A DNA stretch of 42,466 bases, taken from positions 1 through 42,466 of the forward strand of contig VFJS01000030.1 in the NCBI GenBank assembly GCA_009885955.1. Direction: 5' to 3'. Below, piece after piece: positions 17,600-26,141 of the stretch; position 1 is the stretch's first letter; each line of letters opens with the position of its first letter. A program made the translations under genes and the position numbers. The notes below the pieces were generated by a model. That model was not told where the DNA came from. It saw only the letters and a list, made by a program, of their open reading frames with translations, and did not search any database. The stretch is from Spirochaetia bacterium (GTDB lineage: Bacteria; Spirochaetota; UBA4802; UBA5550).

Positions 17600-17632
17600 C
17601 CCCCCTTTATCAAAGGGGGGCCGGGGGGATTT
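17600..17632. repeat. Family A palindrome between the PA-like and OMP genes
   Basis: CCCCCCTTT (17600-17608) and AAAGGGGGG (17612-17620) with a 3-nt loop, then CCGGGGGGATT. It directly follows the PA-like stop codon (17635). A half-copy (AAAGGGGGCTCCGG) lies at about 17539-17552. Confidence 0.8.
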
Positions 17633-17634
17633 GT

Positions 17635-20600
17635 CTATGGCAGTACCGTGAAATGGAAATCTCTTGTCACCGTTTCACCATACTGATTATCAGCTTTCAC
17701 TGTCAGATCCAGGTAAATATAAGTGGGCTTGTATTCAGCTTCTTCCGCTAAACTATATTGGCACAAATACCAAGGGCCACTAGGATTTGTGATAGAATAA
17801 ACTGGATTGGTACAATCGTCACCCCAGAAATTTCCACCTGACCAATACCATCTTGCATTATATATAGGATTTTCTCTCGTATTGAATGAATAACTAATCT
17901 GTGATGAATTTGTCAGTAATCCTTTTACAATATTAAGATAAGGATCGGGTTTATTGATCAAATTGATATCTGATGAAATAAATGGATCATAGATTAAAGT
18001 CAGTGTATAATCGATCTTATACCCTGTTGATCCTGACGGCAGTCCCAAACTGCTCAGATTTATAACCATCGGATTGGGCCTGTTTTTCCATAATATGCCA
18101 TTAACATTGCTTGTAATGGACGGCAGTGTGATACTGTCATTATCAACATCCATTGTCTCAATCATAACCGGGTCGCTCCATGGCCCCGGTATATGGGTTG
18201 CTTTTCTTATTGCCCTTGCCTGGACCCAATACCTGTCCCATAAATTAAGGCTTTGAATTGTGTACGATGCATAATTGATGCCATCGCTGGTTATATGGTC
18301 TGTACCGGTTACAGCAGTAGAACCCAGGTGTCCCCACTGCAGGTCATAGGCTTCAATGTTGGTATCAGGGATGTATATCCTGTCCACAAGAATGGCTGTC
18401 CCGGATGTAGCTAAGCCCAGATTTATCCCGGCCATCTTCGCAGGAGGAAAATAGGTAACCGGTATATAGGATAATACATTTTCAATGGTATTGACCTTTT
18501 CTTTTAGAAATACTGCTTTGCTTACCTTGCCGTAGGTGTTAAATGCTTTTACGGCAATCACATACTTCCTGTTTGGAATAAGCCCGATAATATCATATTT
18601 ATTTGTTCCACTCCCGACACTGCCAAGACCTGACGCAAGGAGTTCTAAGGAATGATTCCAGTTATCAAGAAAATTATCCTTTGCAAGGTTATTGATCTGG
18701 GAATCGGAATAACCATCCACATAGAGCCAGTATACAATATATTTATATGCATACACTGAGCTCATATCATTGACTTGAATCATACTATCCCCTGATACGG
18801 CAACGCGGTACGCGGGATTGTCTATGGGGCTCGTATCTGCTGCGGGCATGGAATCGGTGAGAATAGTTTTTATGCCATATACCCTGTTTTCCAGAGGTGA
18901 GAAAAAATAATTATTTATATTATTGCTGGATAATGTAAAATCCCCGTTATTACCATATATCGTATTCTCCACAAGTGAAGCGTCGGAATAGGGGCTTGAA
19001 ATCCAGTAATTGATAAAATTAGTAACATCGGAACCGGTGGATATGTAATAATCGGGAGCAGCGGTCTTTTTCAACCACAAGGTGTCCCTGTACCTGTTCT
19101 CAGCCACTGTTCTTAGAAATACATCAGCCTCCTGGCGGCCGCCGCTGAAGACGTCGTCGGTAGTGGGGTTCAGCGGGTCTGCAATGCCTGTGGGCGGCCT
19201 GAAGAATACGTGAAATTTCTGACTGTCCTGCTCATAGTAGCTGGTATATCTGCAGTCGATTACTCTGTTTCCGTCATCGTTTCCGGAGAGTTTCAGCCTG
19301 TACCACCCTTTGCCATCGTTGAAATTCACTTCAAGGTCAAGAGAGGTGAGATCGAAATAATCGGTGGAAATACTTGCTGAATATTTTTTCTGCTCCATGT
19401 ACCGCTCGTAATTGACCAGGGTGTATTCCTCACCGCTTGCCGAAACCAGCCCAACAGGGGCATTATTGTTATTTATAGCATAAACTGAAACTTTATATAC
19501 CCCGGGATCAAGAACTTCCCCGGCAGGATTATCTATATGTATGAGATTAATCCCGGGCCTCCCGATCATGATCTTCACTGCCGGATCCCCTCCGCCGGAA
19601 TTGTAGTTGAATGGCCCCTGGTATTGGATTGAATAATATTCAGTATTCTGGCTGGCCTGGATCCTGACATCGATGATATTAAGCAGCCCTGAGGCTTTGA
19701 AGGAGAAACTGCCCGGGAATACACCGGGATTTACATTGTTGACTATGCACCTTGAATCTGCGGTGCCGCTGGTAAGGCTGGTAGTGGTTACCGGGTATCC
19801 ATAGGCATTTCCTGTTGCTTTGACTCTTGAATCATAGGTCTGGCCTCCATTGATGAACCCAACAGGGTTTCCGTGTATATCCGTAGTGTTCCTGGTGATT
19901 GTGATTTTGTTCGACTTCTCAATCAGGTTATCGATAAAGATTCTTACGGTTTTCCATGACGCCACAGGCGTATTCAGGACGCCGAATGAAATTTCATAGC
20001 TCTGGGCAAACTGGGAATCCTCCACCTCAACGGTTAAATTATTAATTCCGCCTGTGACGTAGTGATTGAATTTTCCAGGGATGCCGTTTCCAATGAAACT
20101 CTTTGGCTGAAAGGTATAATTGAAAATATTGTCAGACCAGTTATTCTTCCCATTATTAAGCGCCGGCAGGCCCACCGGGTTCAATATCAGCCTGGGATTG
20201 AATAAAAATTTAGATTGAAGGAGATCCACTTCAAGATGGATCACGTCGCCCTTGATTATTTTCCCGATGTATTTGGCCCTTTTAAAATAATCGTCCTGGT
20301 TGAGCCTGTTCCACCGGGTGTCGAGTATTACTGATTCGCCCGACTGTATGGGATTGTAATAATAATTATCAAAATGGCTGTTGAAATCCTTTGTATCTAT
20401 GCATACTATCTCATACCTCTCCCCGGCCCAGATGGGGTCGTTGATGTCCCCCTGGAAATATCTGCCGTTATGGTAGATGACCCAGTATTTCATTTTATTG
20501 ATTTCATCTTTGCTGAGGAGTTCGTTGGGGTTATATGAAGGGTTGTCTATTATGTCAAAGGGGTTATATTTTTTAAGTCCGCCAATGCGTTTAATGGTTT

Positions 20601-22176
20601 CGATATTATGAACCTGGTTGTTTTCATCGATATAGGATTTAATATATGTCTCGAACATATCCCATGAATTACCGGTTTTCCCGGAAATGAACCGGTGTTC
20701 GGGATTTTTTGTTTTCCACCTTAAGCCGGCATCGGAAACCGTAAGGTCGGAATCAACCCACTGTTCCCCGCTGCTGATTCTGCTTTTAAATATGTTAAAC
20801 AGGGCCTTCTTAAGGGATATGCCGGGGATGATATCGCCATTCGCATTTACATCAAAGGCTGCCACCCTGAATATTTCTCTCACATTTTCGCCAGTGATCT
20901 TTATGAGAGCTGTTCTCCCCTTTGCCGTCTCTTCAACTATTTTAAGGTTATCCACGCCAGGGTTGTAGTTGGAATCAGAGACTTTCCGCATATCATAGTT
21001 TACGATATGTATCTGGGGTACATACCCGTTTTTAAGGGCCTTCATGACCTCATTGGTGTTGAGGTCTGAAACCTCCACCGTGTATGGGCCAAGCTCCTCA
21101 CTTCCGTAAACCTCCTGGGTGAATTCGCTGTAGTCCTCATTCCTGAGCTTGAAGGTCTTCACCGGCAAATACTCACCGGAGGGAGTTCTGAATGACAGTG
21201 TGCAGGTTACATTGGAAATTTTTACCGGTATATTGACTGTCAGGTTTTTAATGAACAGGGCAGCCCTGACATAGCCGTCATTGGGCCCTATATTCCGGAT
21301 CTCTTTCAGTACCTGGCTCTTCCGGTAATTCTGAGATATTTTCTGTATGGTGTTGTTTTTAAATTCTATGCCGTTCCTGTCAAGGTTGTCCACATAGTCC
21401 ACATCCTGGAAAATCGTCTTCTCAGACATGGCGGATTTAGCCAGGGAATCGGAAACGCTTTCATTTTTGCTGTTCGATTGTGATTTATTGAAGCTCGCGC
21501 TTCCCGATGTCCCTCCAAATAATGATCCTATTTTTAAGCTTGCCGAGCCGCCAACTGAATAACTGCTTGATTCGCCAAAAGCCTCGGAATGGCTTTCACT
21601 GTCGGAGTAACTCTCTTTTGTAACATAAGGCGTTGTTTTCAGGTTTGCCTGAGTATACTGTTTGTTCTCCATGCTGTTGTTAATGGTGTTTTGGACATCA
21701 GTATCTTCAATGGTCTCGGAATGGTTTTCACTGTTTGTGGAGAGGCTCACCCGTATCTCCATGGTTATGGGGGGCGAAATCCTGGTCACTATTTTCGCGT
21801 AATCTGCGACAAAGGGGCTTGATATCACTTCGCTATTATTCGGAATACCGTCGCCGTCATAATCGGCGCAGAGGGTATGACCCGTGGGATCAGGGTCAAT
21901 GGCACCGATGCTGAAACTGGATATCGGTACTCCCAGATCTCTGCTGAATATGGAATGAAGCCCGGTACTTCCGTCAGTTGGCAAAGTCCCGCTGCCGCCT
22001 GTACTGCTGCCGGAACCTGTTCCGCTGCCGCCGCCGTTATTATTACCGCTAACGTCTTCAGTTTTTAAAATTTTTTTGGAATCACGGTTGGAATTCCCCC
22101 CGCATCCGGTTATGAGCGGTAATGATATAGTTGCTGCCAATAAAAAAACAGATAATTTTAAAATATGCTTTTCCAT
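17635..22176 (-). CDS. Very large lipoprotein with protective-antigen / binary-toxin-B-like pore domain
   Basis: 1513 residues from the ATG at 22176, which has GAGGG at a good distance. Lipobox LITGC with Cys25, then a Gly/Ser linker. Residues 105-113 (DYDGDGIPN) match the paired-calcium motif of anthrax protective antigen. The following VADY...EIRVSLSTNSE and a Ser/Asn/Gly-rich stretch (about 155-250) resemble the membrane-inserting beta-hairpin region. GRTALIKITGENVREIFRVAAFDVN (about 420-444) matches the TARIIFNGKDLNLVERRIAAVNP region of protective antigen. I infer a surface-anchored pore or translocon. The rest (about 470-1513) is beta-rich, with fibronectin-like and carbohydrate-binding-like segments near the end. 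Similar lipoproteins are known in Leptospira, but I cannot name an orthologue. It is the first gene of the OMP-RHS-SH3 set. Confidence 0.85.
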   Translation of the reverse strand: MEKHILKLSVFLLAATISLPLITGCGGNSNRDSKKILKTEDVSGNNNGGGSGTGSGSSTGGSGTLPTDGSTGLHSIFSRDLGVPISSFSIGAIDPDPTGHTLCADYDGDGIPNNSEVISSPFVADYAKIVTRISPPITMEIRVSLSTNSENHSETIEDTDVQNTINNSMENKQYTQANLKTTPYVTKESYSDSESHSEAFGESSSYSVGGSASLKIGSLFGGTSGSASFNKSQSNSKNESVSDSLAKSAMSEKTIFQDVDYVDNLDRNGIEFKNNTIQKISQNYRKSQVLKEIRNIGPNDGYVRAALFIKNLTVNIPVKISNVTCTLSFRTPSGEYLPVKTFKLRNEDYSEFTQEVYGSEELGPYTVEVSDLNTNEVMKALKNGYVPQIHIVNYDMRKVSDSNYNPGVDNLKIVEETAKGRTALIKITGENVREIFRVAAFDVNANGDIIPGISLKKALFNIFKSRISSGEQWVDSDLTVSDAGLRWKTKNPEHRFISGKTGNSWDMFETYIKSYIDENNQVHNIETIKRIGGLKKYNPFDIIDNPSYNPNELLSKDEINKMKYWVIYHNGRYFQGDINDPIWAGERYEIVCIDTKDFNSHFDNYYYNPIQSGESVILDTRWNRLNQDDYFKRAKYIGKIIKGDVIHLEVDLLQSKFLFNPRLILNPVGLPALNNGKNNWSDNIFNYTFQPKSFIGNGIPGKFNHYVTGGINNLTVEVEDSQFAQSYEISFGVLNTPVASWKTVRIFIDNLIEKSNKITITRNTTDIHGNPVGFINGGQTYDSRVKATGNAYGYPVTTTSLTSGTADSRCIVNNVNPGVFPGSFSFKASGLLNIIDVRIQASQNTEYYSIQYQGPFNYNSGGGDPAVKIMIGRPGINLIHIDNPAGEVLDPGVYKVSVYAINNNNAPVGLVSASGEEYTLVNYERYMEQKKYSASISTDYFDLTSLDLEVNFNDGKGWYRLKLSGNDDGNRVIDCRYTSYYEQDSQKFHVFFRPPTGIADPLNPTTDDVFSGGRQEADVFLRTVAENRYRDTLWLKKTAAPDYYISTGSDVTNFINYWISSPYSDASLVENTIYGNNGDFTLSSNNINNYFFSPLENRVYGIKTILTDSMPAADTSPIDNPAYRVAVSGDSMIQVNDMSSVYAYKYIVYWLYVDGYSDSQINNLAKDNFLDNWNHSLELLASGLGSVGSGTNKYDIIGLIPNRKYVIAVKAFNTYGKVSKAVFLKEKVNTIENVLSYIPVTYFPPAKMAGINLGLATSGTAILVDRIYIPDTNIEAYDLQWGHLGSTAVTGTDHITSDGINYASYTIQSLNLWDRYWVQARAIRKATHIPGPWSDPVMIETMDVDNDSITLPSITSNVNGILWKNRPNPMVINLSSLGLPSGSTGYKIDYTLTLIYDPFISSDINLINKPDPYLNIVKGLLTNSSQISYSFNTRENPIYNARWYWSGGNFWGDDCTNPVYSITNPSGPWYLCQYSLAEEAEYKPTYIYLDLTVKADNQYGETVTRDFHFTVLP

Positions 22177-22610
22177 GTTCAGATCCCTCACCTTTTTTTT
22201 ATCCAGGCTGAATATCTGATACACCGGGGCATCAATCAGGAATCCTGGTTAATATAGATACGATTGGGCTTACATAATTTGTTGATTTTTTTAATGATCA
22301 GGACAAATTTTATGAAATACAATGCCCTCACCTCGCTCTGTGCGGACTCTCCCTACCGGGTTAACTTCAATCTACATTTCATAAATGGTTTTTCATCAAC
22401 TTAAGCCCCCGGCGAATAGATTGAATGTCAAATTAAATTATGCTGTCGCCACCCCCGGGAGGGGTGTTATAACTTTTTTTTATTTAACCCCCTTGAGGGG
22501 GTGGCCGGAAAATATTAATAATATATAAAAAGTACATCGGCCGGGGGCTACAATGGAAATGTGGGTAGAAGTTAGCCCAAAAGGTTGAGGGTAGAATTTT
22601 ACTTGACCCA
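22177..22610. other. Divergent intergenic region with repeats
   Basis: 434 bp between the divergent PA-like and phosphatase genes. It must hold both promoters; a TATATT-like -10 on the minus strand near 22250 is the only hint. It carries a degenerate family B repeat (22323-22360) and a large C/G-rich hairpin: outer arms GCCACCCCC (22448-22456) / GGGGGTGGC (22497-22505) enclosing a run of eight T bases and an inner CCCCCTTGAGGGGG. No gene is evident. Confidence 0.6.
22448..22505. repeat. Nested inverted repeat (family D)
   Basis: Perfect 9-bp outer arms (22448-22456 and 22497-22505) with additional internal pairs CACCCC/GGGGTG and CCCCC/GGGGG. It lies upstream of the histidine phosphatase gene and could fold in two alternative ways, which is compatible with a terminator or a miniature mobile repeat. 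Confidence 0.65.
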
Positions 22611-23279
22611 ATGCCAAGCCCTGGTAATCCATGTCTTATGGTTTTAGATGATATAAGAAATTTTCCGCCGGATAAAAAGGCCATATTGATTATCAGACAT
22701 GCGGAACGGTACACCATTGATGAAATAGAGAATGTACACCTTCCGCTCCTTACGGAAAAAGGGAAACGGGACTCCTTCCAGTTCGGCAGGGACTTGAGCA
22801 AAATTGGGGAAGTAAGACTTTTCCATTCACCAGTTATGAGATGTCAGGAAACAGCAGTGGAGATCAGCAGGGGTCTGAATGAAAGCGGCAATGAAGCTGC
22901 AGTTGCCGGCCATGCCCTGGAGCTGGGCGGGCCGTTCATTGCCGGGGACTGGAAAGATATCGCTGCTGAGATAAAGAGGCATGGGTACCGGGAGTTTGTG
23001 CGGATGTGGTTTGACGGGAAAGTTTCTGAAAAGACAATCATGCCCCTGGGCAGATCAGCAATTCTGACAACTGAATTTTTTTTGAGGCAGTACAATGACT
23101 CAGACACCTTTATCATCAATGTCACCCACGACTGGAACCTGATGATACTGAGGGAACATTATTTCGGATTAAGGCACGAAGACCTGGGGCTCCCCGATTT
23201 TCTCGACGGCATGATATTTTATGTAACGGGCAGAAAAGCCATGCTCATGTATCATGGAGAGGAGAGGGCGGTCACCTAG
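22611..23279 (+). CDS. Histidine phosphatase (phosphoglycerate mutase-like) family protein
   Basis: 222 residues with the hallmarks of the branch I/II histidine phosphatases: LIIRHAER (phospho-accepting His and adjacent Arg) near residues 27-34, LFHSPVMRCQETA with the second Arg, and NVTHDWN with the second catalytic His near residue 173. No signal peptide, so cytoplasmic. Substrate cannot be told; such proteins act on phosphosugars, phosphohistidine or nucleotides. An alternative start is ATG 22638. Neither start has a strong ribosome site. The stop codon region forms a short GGTCA/TGACC hairpin. Confidence 0.85.
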   Translation: MPSPGNPCLMVLDDIRNFPPDKKAILIIRHAERYTIDEIENVHLPLLTEKGKRDSFQFGRDLSKIGEVRLFHSPVMRCQETAVEISRGLNESGNEAAVAGHALELGGPFIAGDWKDIAAEIKRHGYREFVRMWFDGKVSEKTIMPLGRSAILTTEFFLRQYNDSDTFIINVTHDWNLMILREHYFGLRHEDLGLPDFLDGMIFYVTGRKAMLMYHGEERAVT

Positions 23280-23329
23280 GTTGACCCTACTTTCCCTCAG
23301 CGGTTCGCCGCAATTTGCCTTAATAAAAC

Positions 23330-23358
23330 TTGACTTTTATTCATACTTTCATTATTAT
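23330..23358 (+). promoter_or_regulatory. Sigma-70-type promoter of the first TA module
   Basis: TTGACT (23330-23335), a 17-bp spacer, then TATTAT (23353-23358), 34 bp upstream of the antitoxin start codon, which also has AGGA nearby. Confidence 0.65.
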
Positions 23359-23392
23359 ATCATTATTATGACATTTTTTTAGGACAGAAAAT

Positions 23393-23617
23393 ATGAATTA
23401 CTTAAAATTTACCGATTTCCGTAACCACTCAAAAGAATATTTTGACAAGGTTGAGCATGGGAGCTCGTTCATTATCATCAGAAAAGGGAAACCAATTGCA
23501 AAGGTTGTTCCTTTTAATGATTCGATTGCCGGCTGGAAGAGAGAGAATAAAAAAATAAAGCTGAAAAATAACAAAATATCTTTGGACTTTATTATTCAAG
23601 AAAGAAATGAAAAATGA
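23393..23617 (+). CDS. Phd/YefM-type antitoxin
   Basis: 74 residues. MNYLKFTDFRNHSKEYFDKVEHGSSFIIIRKGKPIAKVVP follows the Phd/YefM pattern: a helix of the R/N-x-F-x-x-x-F-D type, then ..II.R.GKPIA.VVP. The charged C-terminal tail is the usual toxin-binding part. The stop overlaps the toxin start by 4 bp (ATGA). It should repress its own promoter and neutralise the downstream PIN toxin. Confidence 0.88.
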   Translation: MNYLKFTDFRNHSKEYFDKVEHGSSFIIIRKGKPIAKVVPFNDSIAGWKRENKKIKLKNNKISLDFIIQERNEK

Positions 23618-24039
23618 ATCTGTTTATTGATACTTCAGCCTTAATAAAAAAATATATAGATGAACCTGGTTCAGGCCATATTGATAAGATTATGAACGAA
23701 GCTGAACAAATATTCATTTCAGCAATTACTGAAGTTGAAACCTTCTCAACTTTTAAAAGGTTATTGATTGAGAATGTAATTGATGGGAATGATTATAAAA
23801 TATTAAAAAATGAATTTGAAACAGATTATCAATATTATACCCATGTTAACTTTGATGTTAGTATTTCAAACAATGCAAAATTATTAATAGAAAAATATCA
23901 GCTTAAAAGCCTTGATTCAATTCAGTTGGGAACTGCTATTCTGTTAAAAGATGAAATTGATTTTTTTGTTGTATGTGATGATAAATTGATTAAATCGGGG
24001 AGAAAAGAAGGATTGAAAATTATCAATCCCAATAAATAA
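23614..24039 (+). CDS. VapC-like PIN-domain ribonuclease toxin
   Basis: 141 residues. The PIN active-site acids are visible: D6 in FIDTSAL, E40 in AITEVET, D101 in LKSLDSIQ and D122 in VVCDDKL. The family cuts RNA, often tRNA or rRNA, in a Mg-dependent manner. It overlaps the antitoxin gene by 4 bp, the classical arrangement for a type II pair. All catalytic residues are intact, so the module is probably functional. Confidence 0.9.
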   Translation: MNLFIDTSALIKKYIDEPGSGHIDKIMNEAEQIFISAITEVETFSTFKRLLIENVIDGNDYKILKNEFETDYQYYTHVNFDVSISNNAKLLIEKYQLKSLDSIQLGTAILLKDEIDFFVVCDDKLIKSGRKEGLKIINPNK

Positions 24040-24095
24040 ACTGCAAAATATCTGCTATTTTTTTCACTTCCATACAACAAGACTCTAAATCGTTC

Positions 24096-24124
24096 TTGAC
24101 ATATACAAACATTGTATATATATT
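24096..24124 (+). promoter_or_regulatory. Promoter with operator in the spacer, second TA module
   Basis: TTGACA (24096-24101), a 17-bp spacer, TATATT (24119-24124). The perfect inverted repeat ATATACAAacaTTGTATAT (24101-24119) fills the spacer, so a bound ribbon-helix-helix dimer would block RNA polymerase directly. The antitoxin start is 35 bp downstream with GCGGAG ahead of it. Confidence 0.8.
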
Positions 24125-24158
24125 GCCAGTGTAACTATTATTCAAAGCGGAGATTTTA

Positions 24159-24401
24159 ATGAATTCAAGTACTGTCAATATTTCATTTAATAAAAATTTG
24201 CTTAAACAAATAGACAAAATTGCGAAAGAAGAATCAAGATCCCGTTCTGAACTCATTCGTGAAGCTGCGCGGCTGTATATAGAAAAAAAGCATAAATGGC
24301 AAAATATTTTTGAATATGGTAAAAATCAAATATCAAAAAAAATTATCAATGAAAGCGATATTGTTTCTGAAATCAAAAAGTACAGGAAAGAGAATAGATA
24401 A
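24159..24401 (+). CDS. Ribbon-helix-helix (CopG-type) antitoxin
   Basis: 80 residues. The N-terminal half (TVNISFNKNLLKQIDKIAKEESRSRSELIREAARLYIEKK) is a clear ribbon-helix-helix DNA-binding domain: one beta strand and two helices with the SRSELIREA turn. The C-terminal tail is charged and probably binds the PIN toxin encoded 5 bp downstream. The 19-bp inverted repeat within its promoter is its probable site. Confidence 0.9.
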   Translation: MNSSTVNISFNKNLLKQIDKIAKEESRSRSELIREAARLYIEKKHKWQNIFEYGKNQISKKIINESDIVSEIKKYRKENR

Positions 24402-24406
24402 TTATC

Positions 24407-24817
24407 TTGATAAAAATTGTAGTTGATACAAATATTTTTATCTCAGGAATTATTTTTGGAGGCAATCCTAGAAAAGTAATTGATTTGATTATTGAAGGAA
24501 AAGTAAAGCTTTATATTTCATCGGATATACTTCTTGAGATAAAGGAAGTATTAGAACGTAATAAATTTGGTTTTTCTCCAACTATAACACAACAGATTAT
24601 TTTTGAAATTGAATCAATATCTGAATTTATTACTCCGGCAAATAAGAATTCAACTGTCATTCGGGATTTTGATGATAATATAATTATTGATTGTGCCGTT
24701 GAAGCAAATGCAGATTATATTATCACTGGTGACAATGATCTATTATCTTTGAAAGAATATAATAACATAAAAATTATTAAAGCATCTGAATTAATAAACC
24801 TAATAGGCACCTCTTAA
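24407..24817 (+). CDS. PIN-family toxin (COG1569-like)
   Basis: 136 residues, starting at TTG 24407, 5 bp after the antitoxin stop. Key PIN residues are seen: D7 in VVDTNIF, E44 in ILLEIKEVL, D90/D95 in FDDNIIIDCA, D109 in ITGDNDLL. It belongs to a PIN subgroup different from the upstream VapC-like toxin, so the two modules are not recent duplicates. Confidence 0.88.
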   Translation: MIKIVVDTNIFISGIIFGGNPRKVIDLIIEGKVKLYISSDILLEIKEVLERNKFGFSPTITQQIIFEIESISEFITPANKNSTVIRDFDDNIIIDCAVEANADYIITGDNDLLSLKEYNNIKIIKASELINLIGTS

Positions 24818-24830
24818 TTATTCATTCTCC

Positions 24831-25334
24831 TCATCTCGGCATGTTCACCGAGTTTTCGCATCCGTCCAGGCTCCCTTTCAGGAGTTCCAGCGCATGGGGT
24901 ATTGCCTTTTCGATAAACTGTAAATTCTCCCTTACTGCCTTCGGGCTCCCGGGGAGGTTGATGATGAGGCTCGCCCCCCGTATCCCCGACACCGCGCGCG
25001 AGAGCATGGCATTGTGAGTCACCTCAAGGGACTTTGCCCTCATGGCTTCGGCAAAACCCGGAGAGGGGCGTTCAATCACGGCTGCAGTGGCTTCTGGTGT
25101 AACATCCCTCACGGCAAAACCGGTACCGCCGGTGGTAAGGATAAGGCTTATCCCTTCATTGGAAAATTGTATAAGTGTATTTTTGATTGTTTCGAAATCG
25201 TCGGGTATGATTGATTTTTTTGCCACACGCAGCCCCATCCTCCCGCCCCATGATTCAATTTCAGGGCCCGAAGCGTCATCCCTTTTCCCGGCCGATGAGC
25301 GGTCGCTGATTGTGACTATTCCAAGCGTGTACAT
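24831..25334 (-). CDS. mog: MogA/MoaB-like molybdopterin adenylyltransferase
   Basis: 167 residues of the MoCF_biosynth fold. LTTGGTGFAVRDVTPEAT is the substrate-binding signature, with ISDRSSAGKRDDASGPEI at the N-terminus and LIINLPGSPKAVRENL at the C-terminus. The family adenylylates molybdopterin as a step in molybdenum cofactor assembly. No other moa/moe gene is in the window. The flagellin-like gene lies 47 bp upstream on the same strand, possibly co-transcribed. Confidence 0.88.
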   Translation of the reverse strand: MYTLGIVTISDRSSAGKRDDASGPEIESWGGRMGLRVAKKSIIPDDFETIKNTLIQFSNEGISLILTTGGTGFAVRDVTPEATAAVIERPSPGFAEAMRAKSLEVTHNAMLSRAVSGIRGASLIINLPGSPKAVRENLQFIEKAIPHALELLKGSLDGCENSVNMPR

Positions 25335-25381
25335 GTATCTTTTTTATCTTTTCTATCAATGGTCAATTGTCAAGGGCCCGG

Positions 25382-26086
25382 TCAGCTCACCAGGCGAACT
25401 GCATTGCCATGGCTGATATTCCCCTGCGCCTGCATGGCATCGCCAGGGCTGGTCTCTATTTTTTTTATGACATCGGCGCTTTGATATTTTATTTCCGTGG
25501 AGCCCCCTGCCGGATATTCCTGAACCATGATGTTCATGGCATCGCTGTATTTTTTTATTTTCCCAGAAAATTCGCTGTTGTATCTGTTAAGCTCGGAATC
25601 TATTTTGTTCAGATGGCCATTGTCCACGTGATTCCCGGATTTCATGTCAGAGGCCAGGTTTTTCATATTTTTAAGCGTGAGATTTATTTTCTCCATATCC
25701 CGCGCCGGGTCCCTGTTCGCTGTAAACTGGACAGGCATGATTACCTTCTCCCCGTAACTTTTCATCGTAGAGTCGATCTCCGAAATGGAATGACTCAATT
25801 CCGCCATGTCCATTTTTCCCGTTGTAAATGCCTGTGATGCTATGGAACGGAGCCTTGATGAAATGTTCATGGCCTTCTGTATTATGCTCTGGGACATCTG
25901 TGATATACTCAGGGCCTCTCCATAGGACCTTTCCATGTTCATTTTCTGTAATATTCCCTGGTTTACAGCAGAATTAATGTTGTTGCTGACAGGAATGTCC
26001 ATAAGTTCAGTAGGGTTTCTATGGATTCTTGCGGTTAACCTGCTGGTCTGGGGAATTATTTCATTGATATCTGTAGATATTTTCAT
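25382..26086 (-). CDS. Helical protein with flagellin-like ends (hypothetical)
   Basis: 234 residues, mostly alpha-helical. SISQMSQSIIQKAMNISSRLRSIASQAFTTGKMDMAELSHSIS resembles the helical D1 region of flagellins. The end (SPGDAMQAQGNISHGNAVRLVS) resembles the flagellin C-terminus (AMLAQANxxPxxVLxLL). The standard flagellin N-terminus is absent, so I call it flagellin-related only tentatively. It has a strong upstream promoter and a GGGAGG ribosome site 9 bp before the start. Could also be an unrelated coiled-coil surface or secreted helical protein. Confidence 0.6.
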   Translation of the reverse strand: MKISTDINEIIPQTSRLTARIHRNPTELMDIPVSNNINSAVNQGILQKMNMERSYGEALSISQMSQSIIQKAMNISSRLRSIASQAFTTGKMDMAELSHSISEIDSTMKSYGEKVIMPVQFTANRDPARDMEKINLTLKNMKNLASDMKSGNHVDNGHLNKIDSELNRYNSEFSGKIKKYSDAMNIMVQEYPAGGSTEIKYQSADVIKKIETSPGDAMQAQGNISHGNAVRLVS

Positions 26087-26112
26087 GATTATACCCTCCC
26101 GTGTATATATTA

Positions 26113-26141
26113 ATATTACTATAAGTGCCTTCCCGTGTCAA
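26113..26141 (-). promoter_or_regulatory. Strong sigma-70-type promoter of the flagellin-like gene
   Basis: On the minus strand: TTGACA (26141-26136), a 17-bp spacer, TAATAT (26118-26113), 27 bp ahead of the start codon at 26086. Confidence 0.75.
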
